DNA from: Neodontobutis hainanensis
Taxonomy: Eukaryota > Chordata > Actinopteri > Gobiiformes > Odontobutidae
Assembly: GCA_024349245.1 (NCBI GenBank)
Contig: JALDNG010000831.1
Span: 1 to 64,000 of the forward strand
DNA length: 64,000 nucleotides
Direction of reading: 5' to 3'
The position numbers and the translations under genes were made by a program. Below are positions 37,716 through 50,800 of the stretch, piece after piece. The first letter of the stretch is position 1. Every line of letters begins with the position of its first letter. Under the pieces are notes generated by a model, which saw only the letters and a list, made by a program, of their open reading frames with translations, was not told the origin of the DNA and ran no database searches.

Positions 37716-40700
37716 AGACGTTTATTAGAACAGACTGTAGACCTGCAGTAGAACAGACCGTAGATGAGCAGTAAAACAGACTATAGATTTGCATTAGAAC
37801 AGACTTTAAAAGTGCAGTAGTAGAGACTGTACACGTGTAGTAGAACAGACTGTAGATGAGCAGTAGTACAGACTGTAGACTTACATTAGAACAGACTGTA
37901 GATGTGCATTAGAACAGACTGTAGACGTGCAGTAAAACAGACTATAGACATGCAGTGGACGAGACTGTAGTAGAGCAGTAGTACAGACTGTAAACTGGCA
38001 TTAGAACAGACTGTAGAGGTGCAGGTGAACAGACAGTACACGTGCAGTTGAGCAGACTTCAGAGCAGCAGTAGTACAGACTCTAGATTGGCTTTAGAACT
38101 GACTATAGACAAGCATTAGAACAGGCTATAAACGTCCAGTAGAACAGACTCTATATAAGTATTAGAAAACACTCTAGATATGCTTTATAACAAAATGTAG
38201 AGGTGCAGTAGTTCCGACTGTAGACGAACATTAGAACAGACTGTATATGAGTATTGGAAAACACTCTAAACATGCTTTAGAACAGACTGTAGAGGTGCAG
38301 TAATACAGACTGTAGATGAGAATTAGAAAAGACTGTAAACGTCAGTAGAACAGACTGACAATGTGCAGAAGAATAGACTGTAGAGATGCAGTAGTACAGA
38401 CTGTAGACAAGACTTAGAACAGACTGTATATGAGTATTAGAAAACACTCTAGACATGCTTTAGAATAGACTGTAGAGCTGCAGTAGTTCAGACTGTAGAC
38501 GAGGATTAGAACAGACTCTATATGAGTTTTAGAAAACACTCTGCACATGCTTTAGAACAGATTGTAAAAGGTGCAGTATTTCTGACTGTAGACGTGCATT
38601 AGAACAGACTGTATATGAGTATTAGAAAACACTCTAGACATGCTGTAGAACAGACTGTTGATGAGCAGTAATACAGAATGTAGACTTGCATTAGAACAGA
38701 CTGTAGATGTGCAGTAGAACAGACTGTAGACGTTTATTAGAACAGACTGTAGACCTGCAAAAGAACAGACCGTAGATGAGTAGTAAAACAGACTATAGAC
38801 TTGCATTAGAACAGACTGTAAAACTGACTGTAGACGAGCATTAGAACAGACTTTAAACATCCAGTAGAACAGACTGACAATGTGCAGAAGAATAGACTGT
38901 AGAAATGCAGTAGTACAGACTGTAGACGAGCATTAGAAGAGAGTGTAGATCTGCTTAAGAACAGACTTTAGAAGTGCAGTAGTAGAGACTGTAGATGTGT
39001 AGTAGACTAGACTGTAAATGAGCAGTAGTAGAGACTGTAGACTTGTATTAGAACAGACTGTAAACATGCAGTAGAACAGACTGTAGATTAGCAATAAAAC
39101 AGACTGTACACGTGCAGTAGAACAGACTGTAGATGAGCAGTTGTACAGACTGTAGACTTTCATTAGAACATACAGTAGATGTCCATTAGAATAGACTGTA
39201 GATGTGCAGTAGAACAGACTGACGAGGTGCAGAAGAATAGACTGAAGAGTTGCAGTAGTTGAGACTTTACACGAGGATTAGAACAGACTGTACATGACTA
39301 TTAGAAAAGACTGTAGACATGCTTTAGAAGAGACTGTAGAGGTGCAGTAGTACAGACTGTAGAGGAGCATTAAAACAAACTGTAGATGTGCAGTAGACCA
39401 GACTGTAGACGTGCAGTTGAACAGACTTTAGAGCAGCAGTAGTACAGACTCTAGATTGGCTTTAGAAAAGACTGTAGATGAACTTTAGAACAGACTGTAG
39501 AGGTGCAGTAGTTCAGACTGTAGATGATCATTAGAACAGACTCTATATGAGTATTAGAAAACACTCTAGACATGCTTTAGAACAGGCAGTAGAGGTGCAG
39601 TTGTACAGACTGTAGACGAGCATTAAAACAGACTGTATATTAGTATTAGAAAACACTCTAGACAAGCTTTAGTACAAACTGTAGATGTGCAGTAGTACAG
39701 ACTGTAGACGTTTTTAGAACAGACTGTAGAAGAGCAGTAGAACAAACTGTAGACGAGCAGTAGTACAGACTGGAGAATTCCATTAGAACAGATTGTAGAT
39801 GTGCATTAGAACAGACTGTAGATGTGCAAAAGAATAGACTGTAGAGGGCAGTAGTTGAGACTTTACACGAGCATTAGAACAGACTCTACATGAGTATTAG
39901 AAAAGACTGTAGACATGTTTTAGAACAGACTGTAGAGTTTCAGTAGTACAGACTCTAGACGACCATTAGAACAAACTGTAGATGTGCAGTAGAAGAGACT
40001 GTAGAGGTGCAGTAGTACAGAAAGTTGACAATTATTAAAAGAGACTGTAGACGTGCAGTATAACAGACTCTAGACAATTATTATCTATTAACAATAGAAA
40101 AGACTGTAGAGGTGCAGTTGAACAGACTGTAGATGTGCAGTTGAATAGACTTCAGAGCAGAAGTAGAACAGACTCTAGATTGGCTTTGGAAGAGACTGTA
40201 GACGAGCATTAGAACAAACAGTAAACAACCTGTAGAACAGACTGAGAATGTGCAGAAGAATAGACTCTAGAGGTGCAGTAGTACAGACTGTAGATGAGGA
40301 TTAGAACAGACTGTATATAAGTATTAGAAAACACTGTAGATATGCTTTAGAACAGACTGTAGAGTTGCAGTAGTTCAGACTGTAGACGAGCATTAGAACA
40401 GACTGTATATGAGTATTAGAAAACACTGTAGACATGCTTTAGAACAGATTGTAGAGGTGCAGTAGTTCAGACTGTAGACGAGCATTAGAACAGACTGTAT
40501 ATGAGTATTAAAAACACTCTAGACATGCTTTAGAACAGACTGTAGATGTGCAGTAGTACAGACTATAGGCGTGCAGTAATACAGACTGTAGACGAGCATT
40601 AGAACAGACTGTAGAAGTGCAGTAGTACAGACTGTAGATGTGCAGTAGAACAGACTGTAGACGTTTATTACAACAGACTGTAGACCTGCAGTAGAACAGA

Positions 40701-41231
40701 CCGTAAATGAGCAGTAGTACAGACTGTAGACTTGCATTAGAACAGACTGTAAATGAGCAGTAGTACAGATTATAGACTTGCATTAGAACGGACTGTGGAC
40801 GAGCATTAGAACAGACTATAGACTGTAGACGTTTATTAGAACAGACTGTAGACCTGCACTAGAACAGACCATAGATGAGCAGTAGTACTGACTATAGACT
40901 TGCATTAGAACAGACTGTAGATGTGCATTAGAAACAGACTTTAGAAGTGCAGCAGCAGAGACTGTAGATGTGTAGTAGAAAAGACTGTATACGTTTATCA
41001 GAACAGACTGCAGACATGCAGTAGAACAGACTGTAGACGTGCAGTAGAACAGACTGTAGGCAAGCATTAGAACAAACTGTAAACGTCCAGTAGATTAGAC
41101 TGACAAAGTGCAGAAGAATAGACTATAGAGATGCAGTAGTACAGACTGTAGACGAGCATTAGAACAGACTGTATATGAGTATTAGAAAACACTGTAGACA
41201 TGATTTAGAACAGACTGTAGAAATGTAGTAG
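37716..41231 (+). repeat. 23-bp satellite array, + orientation (segment 8)
   Basis: Same family. It matches 56777-58560 in order, but block B lacks about 1 kb (roughly 38250-39310 here). The last five bases (AGTAG) are the target-site duplication of the retrovirus-like element. Confidence 0.92.
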
Positions 41232-41593
41232 TGTTATAGGAATATTTTATATCCATATATTTAACCAGAGAGACACGGAGACCGATTATAATTTAACAAG
41301 CAATGGTCAGGTTTTAATCCTTGCAAGGAGAAGCAAAGCAGCACAATATTACAGCGGAAGGTTTGCTTAAAGATGTAAACATAACATGGGATTATATACA
41401 ACACAGTGACGCCCTTGGTGAGAGGCGTTCACAATGGTCCAGGAGAAAGAGTCCGTGACAAGCCATGTCTCAGTCTTGCCATGTCTACTTCCTGCTTGGA
41501 TTAGAGCGAAGGACATGACATGAATTTGACATGACCTGAGGAGAACTATAAGCCCCAGTAACTCTAAACATAAGAATTAAAATTATTATAACA
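41232..41593 (-). repeat. 3' LTR of the retrovirus-like element
   Basis: Starts TGTTATAGG and ends ATTATAACA on the + strand (short inverted ends TGTTATA). In element sense a TATATAA box (complement of the TTATATA near 41394) precedes an ATTAAA that may act as poly(A) signal near the other end. Differs from the other LTR at about three bases. Confidence 0.88.
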
Positions 41594-41605
41594 TTCCCCC
41601 TCTTT
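41594..41605 (-). promoter_or_regulatory. Polypurine tract (plus-strand priming site)
   Basis: On the minus strand AAAGAGGGGGAA directly abuts the 3' LTR, the position and composition expected of a retroviral polypurine tract. Confidence 0.8.
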
Positions 41606-44600
41606 ATGCTGATAACAATTAGCATAAACAATCTACTAAGCTTGAGTGTGAGTTGTTTACTTTTGACAAAGCGAAAACCCAGCAGGGCATCTGACCTAGC
41701 CTAAGTACACTTGACCATTTGACCTAACGCTGGGAAAAAGTCTTTGTCCACCCCTTGCCCCAAGGCGGCGTCAACACACAAACATCAAGCAGTCTCAGTC
41801 ACTTTCAAAATATTTTGTATCTATTTTTAAAACCATGTCAAAATCACTTACTCTATTCCAGAATACTCTGCCAATCCTTCTGCAGAGTATGAAGCTCTTT
41901 CTCAAAGGCTTTAGTTATGCTGTTAACTAGACCTGTGTTACCTTGGATGACATCCTGTTGTAGATCTCACCTTTTCAGCTCATAGCATCTCAGGCATCTC
42001 TTGTCCAATTCATAAACCTTTGTTGGTTATAACTCTAATTAATTTAATTCCACATTTGCATAAATTCAATTCTAATTTAATTTTAGCCTTAAATTCATTA
42101 AGGACACCTTGAAGAACCCCCCTCTTGTCGATGTAAATCTCAAATAAACCTGATGGAACTTCTGTTTGGTTCCTAAGGTGTGAGGTTCTACTCACGATGT
42201 TCTCCGTCACATTGTATGTGCACAAATAAACCAGGATCCTTTATGTTTCCGGTCAGCATGCAGTGCTGGTCTAATGGTCTTACTTTCACAAAACCCCCAG
42301 ACTTCTGCTTTGCACTGCACCTGTCCCTGATCTCTCAGTTTGTCAGGTTCAGAGTGATGTTACAGGACGTCCTGTCACTGGCCCTGCTCACAGGTGTACT
42401 CCGGTGTAAACCAAGATAATTATAAGTTCAAAGAACCATGTTAATATTAGCTCTTACTGGTGGCTATATTAATTGTCAAATCCTCTTTTCTAAGCCGGTA
42501 CCTGCTCTGGTTGGCTTCCATCAAAACAAAATATAAACAAACAAATCAAACGTTCTCTGACATTTTTAGACCCATAGAAAGTTCCCCCTCAGGCTTTCGT
42601 CAAACGAAACCATACAAGCTCTTAAAATGATCAAACCATAAAAATGAAACACAGATAAACCCTGCTTCCACAGATATGGTCTGCTGGAGATCTACTTTAA
42701 TCTGAAAGGTTCCATCAGATCAAACAGTGCTTCTCCAGAACGGTCATTCATGTCAACTTTCTTTCTTTCTTTATTTTTATTTAAACTCTTTAACTTTATT
42801 AACACATTACTACATTACTCTTTTACACGCATCACCTCTTCACTTTAATACAGTTTAAATCTTCTTCTCCCTCTCTTTTTTGAGACCTGGGAAACCCATT
42901 TTTATTTTTGTTTTGGGGAAACCCAAAACAAAAATAAAAAAAACAATAAACATAAAATCATTAAATGAAAGGCCAGTGCCATTGATCATTTTAAAATTTC
43001 AGTCTATCAATTATCGTTTCTAATTATTTGTCTTCTTTATGTTTTCCAAATAACATCACTGTTGTTTCCGTTATATTTAAAACTTAATTTTGTTTAGTTC
43101 AGTTTTAATTTTAGTTACCATTAGTTGTAGGTCTTTACCTGTAACTGTAAGTGTATCATCCACAATCATAGTAATATTTTTTTCAGTTGATGCAAACATA
43201 AACGACTTCAAAATAGATCAGCACCAGTCTCTCATGATCTATCGTCACAGAACTTTTAGCCAAAGACTTTAAATTTTCAATCTAATTAGAAAATCCTCAG
43301 AATATTATTCAATCACCTCAAAGTAATTCCTTTGGAAATAAAATCCTCAAAAACAAAACTCTTCCCTCCCTTGGGAGTTAACAGGACAGCCTCCTTCAGC
43401 TGCTCCTCATCTCTCTCTCCTCCAAAACTCCATCACCATGTGACTGTCGTTTAAAAGAAAGACTTTTCATAAAATTACCTAAGTTCTGTGTTAATTTTTC
43501 TGCATATACCATTTATAATAACAATTCTTCAGGGTTTGTTCAGTCTAGATCTATTCCACACTGTCTCTGTAAAACTCTGTCTCAACACCAGGTGCTCAAT
43601 AAATAAAACAAACCACATCTCTTCATTTCCTCAGATTCACCACCCTTGAACCTAGTAATAGTTAGTAATGTTAATTTAAAACATGCAAAGATTAAACCTC
43701 TTAAAATTTTAATCTTTAGTTTCCAAAGATTTCGCTCAGTGTTTTCATAAACACCTCCAAAGTTCAACCAAAACATTATTCAATTCTGTTCAAAAGGACA
43801 GACTCTTTGTGTTAGTCTGTTCCAACCTTAAATCAGATTAATCAAAAACCTTTTTCTCTTTAAATCACTTCAAGCAGTTATTAAACCCAGTGAGCACTTT
43901 GTCTTATGCTCTCAAACTTTAACTACTTTAACAGTTTAACACTTTAACTTTTCATTTAAACCACCTTCAATCCTTCAAGATTTTTTAACATATGTTTTAA
44001 CATATAGATACAATTTCAATTCCCAGATTACACATTTACCTTGCAGTTTAAAACTTTACTGTAAAGATGACTCCTTTTAGCATCTATTATTTAGTTTTAG
44101 ATATATACCTTTATTAGAAATTACCATTTCAAAACCCATTGGTTATTATTTATTCTGTCTTCATTTCAGTTTCTCTACTTACTTAGACAATATTTTTCTC
44201 AAACAATACTCAAACCTTAGTTGTCATTTAGTTTTCTGATTCTAAAAACAACATGGTCGTACCAAAAAATTAAATTACATCCCAAGGTGGACTATATTTT
44301 TCCCACAGACCCTTCAGAAGGTCAAACTGTTTCCTAAACAAGTCTCCTAGACTTTGAATCGGATGTAAAGGCTCCACACAAAATGATTGTGGAGCTAACG
44401 TCTAAACCAAAACAAAACGGAAAAACCAAAACATTTCTCGCTCCGTTCTGTGAAAAATTCCTGTGTTCCCAAACAAGGTTTGTTTTGGGAGAGGAAAAAA
44501 AAACTCTCTCTGTTAGAGAAATACCTACTGTGCAATTCACTTTAAGACACATTTTTAAATTCTTCTGATTACAAAGTGAACATTTTCATAAACGTTATAT

Positions 44601-47515
44601 CGTGTTTTTGAACCACATTGATATTATGGACCTCTATTAGTTCTCGTACTAATAGATACATACCCTTGTTTTGCAAAATACTAATCAATACTTTTATTTT
44701 GGATCCAAGGTTTCGGATTTTTTTAACATTTTCACCTCCGTGTTCTGTCTTTGTGTGTGTTTTAAGTGTCATCTGGTGTGTGTAGATGACTTAACTCCTA
44801 ATGTCCATTCAGTGTTGCTCAGTGTTGCTCCTGCTGTGGCCTGGGTCTGGGCCTCCACACTTCGCTCCGCCCCTCGTCACGCTGCACCCCCACCACCTCC
44901 AATCCAGCGCCCAGCCTGCTCCGGTGATCATAGGAATTTGTGCATTTTCCTCAGAGAAAACAACATAATCAGTTTTCATTTCAGGCTTTGTGTCATTGAG
45001 AAAAGCCTCTTTCTTTTGTTAAATTCAGTGCATATTACACTACATTTTCAAAATGTGCTCGGCATCTTACCGCCTTAGTGTCCGAATCGCTGCGCACTGG
45101 GCAGACCCCTTCAGGCCTTGGTGCAGCGGCTGGGCCGCAGGAGTGTGGCGGGGTTGGACAGTTGTGGACGGCATGCTGCTGTCGAGGTAGCGGAGACCCA
45201 AAGGCTCACAGGAGGAAACATTTGGAACAAAATATATATGTCGTCAAATCTTTAATCTCCTCTCTGCTGTGTCACACAACACATAATACAATATCTGTTC
45301 TTTAACAGACTATTTACAAACTTTATCTCATAATTCAAAAATTCAAAGCACATTTACCTTCTGTAGATGTCTGTTTGTGTACATATGTGTTTATGTTCCT
45401 GACCTGTTCAAGGGTCAGTCAAAGGTCCCTCTCTTGTCTGGACCCAGTGTCGGCCTCCTCTCCTCTTCTCAGTGCCCCCTCCTCTGCCACGCCCACCACA
45501 GCCCTGCTCCCGGTCTCCATGGCAACCATGGCCAATGGTGCATTTTCCTCGGAAAAATACATTACATTCACATTAAGGTCAAGTTTAGCACAATTTTCCA
45601 ACTTTAATCTACAAATTCCTCTTTGGTCTCTCTCAATAGATACAGTTTAAACTAAATACAGATAAACATTTGTCTGGAATCTGTTTATATTACCGTTTGT
45701 TTTGCTGCTGTCTTTCTGCAGCATCTCAGCCGACAGGAGCAGGTGTGTGTGGAGAGGCACAGGAGTTTGAGGTGCACTGGTTTGAGCGGAGAGGCCGAGA
45801 CCTAAAAATCTCACAGGACATAAAAATACAAATGATTAGTGTTTTGAAGTCCATGTGTACCTTTCTTTTTAAAAACTCATTTTTCTTTTCACAAAATGGC
45901 TTCTCCCCTTTTTTTCTCTGTTACACGGAAGCCTAGAAAATATCTTCCATAAGCTATTTTTAAGCCATTTTTCTTTCTCGTAATTCTTTAAATCACTGCT
46001 TTCAAGTCAGTTCTCAAACTTTTCTACAAAACCATTAACCCTTTGTTAATGTTCACATTCTTAGACATTAGACATTCAACAATGGCGCCCATTCATACAA
46101 CATTAATTCTAATACACAACTTTTTAACTGCTTTTAACGTTAGGTCAACATTATACATTATATTATTCTCAAAAGTATAAGCCCCTCTCTTTCGTAGGCT
46201 TTTCTTCTTATTCAGATGGATCAAAATAAGGTTATATCAACCGAACAATTGTGTCACAATTTTAGATTTTCTGTTACTATTTTCTCATTAACTCCTCGCC
46301 TGCAGGTATTTGTAATTTACATAAATACAGAAATACGTATTTCTTACTTGCTATTTTTCCTCAGATGGATCAGATTCTGAGTCACATTAACTTATCTTAG
46401 CTTAAGCTTTAAGTTAATTCTTTTCACATTCAGGCTGACTGATGTTAGTTCTCATTATTCTTTCAATAAAATCAACTGCATTCAATCCACAGTCGCATCA
46501 CAATCACTCTCTCAACCACACTTTTTACTCAGCCTTTATCTCACTAACCCTTCAGGTTAGATAGACTTCATTAAAGCCACTTCCTTCTGTGGGCTTTATC
46601 TCACTGCGTCACACAGTGAACACTTCAAAGCAGGCCTGCGTTTCCAAGTCTCATAGACTTGGAGCTATGTATCTCACTTAAAGGTGTTAGGCTAAGAATC
46701 TCGATAATAGTCCATACTCGAGTTACCTGTGTGTCCAACACACCTTGCATGACCGGCGTTCAGAGGTAAAGGCCAGCCTTTGAGAACGGCGCGTTAGGAC
46801 CCGTGTTGTTGATCTGTATCAAATCTTGCCCTCACCGGACCAGCCGCATCCAGACCTCATACTCCTTATTGTAATCAGGCATCTTCTCTATACCGTAGAG
46901 CTCGTGACGTGATCATTCGTGGGAGTCAGATTCAAAGACCCCGTAAAACTTACAGAGCACCAGGTATCTAGACAGCTTACAATCCAGCAAGATTACAGTC
47001 TTTAACACCGATCAACATCAAACTTGTCCCGTTAAGGCCTCACTTACACTTATACGGTAAGGTCTTGACACAAAACACACGCTTTTTTTCCCTCCGTCCC
47101 ACTGGACGGACAGTGTCCAGCGTTCTTCTACCAATATGATAATCACATGTAAATATTCTCAGATAAACACATGCAATCACCGAACCAGCAGAAGTAACCC
47201 AAACCACTACTTCCGGAAGGTTTGTTCGTTCCATTCACCATTCACACAAAAATAAAATTTAAACCAGCTGGTTACCTGAATCAGAATTCCAATGGTCCAG
47301 TTGTTCTTCAGCCGGACGTCTTTGAATGTCTCCTCTCTTTTCTCTCTTTTCCTCTCTTTGTTCAGATATCGTCACTGAGTCTCACACACAGATAGTGAAG
47401 GTCTGGCCCGTACTATTTAAAAACAATAGTCTCAGGACTTACAGAGAAATGCTTTGTGCATTTCCCCCGTGCACGTCAGTTTCACTCTTCTGCATGAGAA
47501 ACAACAGATATTGAT
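41606..47515 (-). other. Interior of the retrovirus-like element, no recognisable protein
   Basis: AT-rich, with the element-sense strand poor in C. Two diverged direct repeats of about 0.6 kb are visible (about 44757-45240 and 45375-45840 on +); each has a TGTGCATTTTCCTC- or TGGTGCATTTTCCTC-like word and a later GCGGAGA...CTCACAGGA word. A 72-codon minus-strand ORF (42010-42225) with two N-glycosylation sequons sits where env would lie, but the similarity is too weak to assign. Other minus ORFs (43582-43776, 44334-44552, 45419-45601, 47040-47234) are unrecognised. No host gene fragment was identified. Confidence 0.5.
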
Positions 47516-47533
47516 ATCCCGGACGAGCCCCAA
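47516..47533 (-). promoter_or_regulatory. tRNA-Pro type primer-binding site
   Basis: On + the site reads ATCCCGGACGAGCCCCAA, one base different from the 3' end of vertebrate tRNA-Pro. It lies one base from the 5' LTR of the element (minus sense). This fixes the element's direction. Confidence 0.85.
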
Positions 47534-47534
47534 A

Positions 47535-47896
47535 TGTTATAGGAATATTTTATATCCATATATTTAACCAGAGAGACACGGAGACCGATTATAATTTAAC
47601 AAGCAATGGTCAGGTTTTAATCCTTGCAAGGAGAAGCAAAGCAGCACAATATTACAGCGGAAGGTTTGCTTAAAGATGTAAACATAACATGGGATTATAT
47701 ACAACACAGTGACGTCCTTGGTGAGAGGCGTTCACAATGGTCCAGGAGAAAGAGTCCGTGACAAGCCATGTCTCAGTCTTGCCCTGTCTACTTCCTGCTT
47801 GGATTAGAGCAAAGGACATGACATGAATTTGACATGACCTGAGGAGAACTATAAGCCCCAGTAACTCTAAACATAAGAATTAAAATTATTATAACA
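47535..47896 (-). repeat. 5' LTR of the retrovirus-like element
   Basis: 362 bp, same ends as the other copy. Visible differences from it are C/T within GACGCCCTTGG, A/C within CTTGCCATGTC and G/A within AGAGCGAAGG. Confidence 0.88.
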
Positions 47897-50800
47897 AGTA
47901 GTTCAGACTGTAGACGAGCATTAGAACAGACTCTATATGAGTATTAGAAAACACTATAGATTTGCTTTAGAACAGATTGTAGAGGTGCAGTAATACAGAC
48001 TGCAGATGAGCATTAGAACAGATTTTAGAAGTGCAGTAGTACATACTGTAGATGAGCAGTAGCACAGACTGTAGACTTGCATTAGAACAGACTGTTGATG
48101 ATCATTAGAATAGACTTTAGAAGTACAGAAGTAATGACTGTAGATATGCATTAGAATAGACTATAGACGTTTATAAAAAAGACTGTAGACGTGCAGTAGA
48201 ACAAAATGCGGTAGAGCAGAGTTACAGACTGTAAAGTAGCATTATAAGAGACTGTAGACGTACAATAGAACAGACTGTAGACGAGCATTATAACAGACTG
48301 TTTACGTCCAGTAGAACAGACTGTAGATGTGCAATAGTACAGACTAAAGACCTGCATTAGAACAGACTGTGGACGAGCATTAGAACAGACTATAGGCGTG
48401 CATTAGAACAGACTGTAGTTGTCCATTAGAACAGACTGTAGATGTGCATTAGAAAAGACTGACGATGTGCAGAATAATAGACTGTAGAGGTGCAGTAGTT
48501 AAGACTTTACGAGCATTAGAACAGACTGTACATTAGTATTAGAAAAGACTGTAGACATGCTTTACAACAGACTGTAGAGGTGAAGTAGTACAGACTGTAG
48601 ACGACCACTAGAACAAACTGTAGATGTGCAGTAGAAGAGACTGTAGAGGTGCTGTAGTACAGAATGTTGACTATTATTAGAAGAGACTGTAGCCGTGCAG
48701 TAGAACAGACTCTAGACAATTATTAGAACAGACTGTAGACTTCCACAAGAACACACTGTAGTTGTGCATTAGAAAAGACTGTAGACATTTATTTATACAG
48801 ACTATAGTCGTGCAGTAGAACAGACTGTAGAAGTGCAGTAGAGCAGTAGTACAGACTGTAAAATGGCATTAGAACAGACTGTAGACAGCCAGTAGAACAG
48901 ACAGTAGAGGTGCAGTTGTACAGACTGTAGATGTGTAGTAGAACAGACTGTAGACGTTTATCAGAACAGACTGTAGATGTGCAATAGGACAGACTGTAGA
49001 TGAGCAGTAGTACAGACTGTAGACTTGCATTGGAACAGACTGTAGATGTGCATTAGAACAGACTGTAGATGTGCAGTAAAACAGACTGTAGACGTGCAGT
49101 TCAACATACTATAGATGTGCATTTGAACTGATGTCAGAGCAGCAGTTGTACAGACTCTAGATTGGCTTTAGAACAGACTGTAGATGAGCTTTAGAACAGG
49201 CTGTAAACGTCCAGTAGAACAGACTGACAATTAGAACAGATTGTAGATATGCAGTAAAACAGACTGTAGACGTGCAGGTGAACAGAAATCAGAGCAGCAG
49301 TAGTACAGACTCTAGAATTACCTTAGAACAGACTGTAAACGAGCATTAGAACAGACTATAGACTGTAGACGATTATTAGAACAGACTGTAGACCTGCACT
49401 AGAACAGACCATAGATGAGCAGTAGTACTGACTATAGACTTGCATTAGAACAGACTGTAGATGTGCATTAGAAACAGACTTTAGAAGTGCAGTAGTAGAG
49501 ACTGTAGATGTGTAGTAGAAAAGACTGTAGACGTTTATCAGAACAGACTGACAAAGTGCAGAAGAATAGACTATAGAGGTGCAGTAGTACAGACTGTAGA
49601 CGAGCATTAGAACAGACTCTATATGAATATTAGAAAACACTCTAGATATGCTTTAGAACAGATTGTAGAGGTGCAGTAATACAGACTGCAGATGAGCATT
49701 AGAACAGATTTTAGAAGTGCAGTAGTACAGACTGTAGATGAGCAGTAGCACAGACTGTAGACTTGCATTAGAACAGACTGTTGATGAGCATTAGAATAGA
49801 CTTTAGAAGTACAGTAGTAATGACTGTAGAAATGCTGTAGAATAGACTATAGACGTTTATAAAAAGACTGTAGACGTGCAGTAGAACAAAATGCGGTAGA
49901 GCAGAGGTACAGACTGTAAAGTAGCATTATAAGAGACTGTAGACGTACAATAGAACAGACTGTAGACGAGCATTAGAACAGACTGTATACGTCTAGTAGA
50001 ACAGACTGTAGATGTGCAATAGTACAGACTAAAGACCTGCATTAGAACAGACTGTGGACGAGCATTAGAACAGACTGTAGATGTGCATTAGAAAAGACTG
50101 ACGATGTGCAGAATAATAGACTGTAGAGGTGCAGTAGTTAAGACTTTACACGAGCATTAGAACAGACTGTACATTAGTATTAGAAAAGACTGTAGACATG
50201 CTTTACAACAGACTGTAGAGGTGAAGTAGTACAGACTGTAGACGACCACTAGAACAAACTGTAGATGTGCAGTAGAAGAGACTGTAGAGGTGCTGTAGTA
50301 CAGAATGTTGACTATTATTAGAAGAGACTGTAGGCGTGCAGTAGAACAGACTCTAGACAATTATTAGAACAGACTGTAGACTTCCACAAGAACACACTGT
50401 AGATGTGCATTAGAAAAGACTGTAGACATTTATTAATACAGACTATAGTCGTGCAGTAGAACAGACTGTAGAAGTGCAGTAGAATAGACTGCAGTAGAGC
50501 AGTAGTAAAGACTGTAAAATGGCATTAGAACAGACTGTAGACAGCCAGTAGAACAGACTGTAGAGGTGCAGTTGTACAGACTGTAGATGTGTAGTAGAAC
50601 AGACTGTAGACGTTTATCAGAACAGACTGTAGATGTGCAATAGAACAGACTGTAGATGAGCAGTAGTACAGACTGTAGACTTGCATTAGAACAGACTGTA
50701 GATGTGCAGTAAAACAGACTGTAGACGTGCAGTTGAACAGACTTTAGATGTGCATTTGAACAGATGTCAGAGCAGCAGTAGTACAGACTCTAGATTGGCT

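Larger units (their letters stand above)
30066..41231 (+). repeat. Segmental duplication, block A (pair of 49702-58560)
   Basis: Variant monomers appear in the same order in both blocks, and both orientation-switch junctions are shared. Offsets are 19824 at the first junction and 21069 at the second; the change reflects indels and insertions. Block A alone holds the 698-bp LTR and the 1.95-kb element; block B alone holds the 363-bp solo LTR and lacks about 1 kb. Confidence 0.85.
41232..47896 (-). mobile_element. Endogenous retrovirus-like element, complete LTRs, no gag-pol
   Basis: Two 362-bp LTRs (41232-41593 and 47535-47896) enclose 5.9 kb. The whole is flanked by a perfect 5-bp target-site duplication AGTAG (41227-41231, 47897-47901). 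A primer-binding site beside the right LTR and a polypurine tract beside the left LTR both show that the element is transcribed from the minus strand. The LTRs differ by about three substitutions, so the insertion is recent. The interior has no reverse transcriptase, integrase or protease motif in any frame; all ORFs are below about 140 codons. It is therefore a non-autonomous or internally replaced copy that would need a relative's enzymes. The tRNA-Pro type primer site suggests relation to gamma/epsilon-like (ERV1-type) retroviruses; this is inference. Confidence 0.85.

Noticed and set aside
44671..45078. 135-codon + strand ORF in the retrovirus-like element
   Set aside because: It is antisense to the element as defined by primer site and polypurine tract, and its composition does not resemble a known protein.
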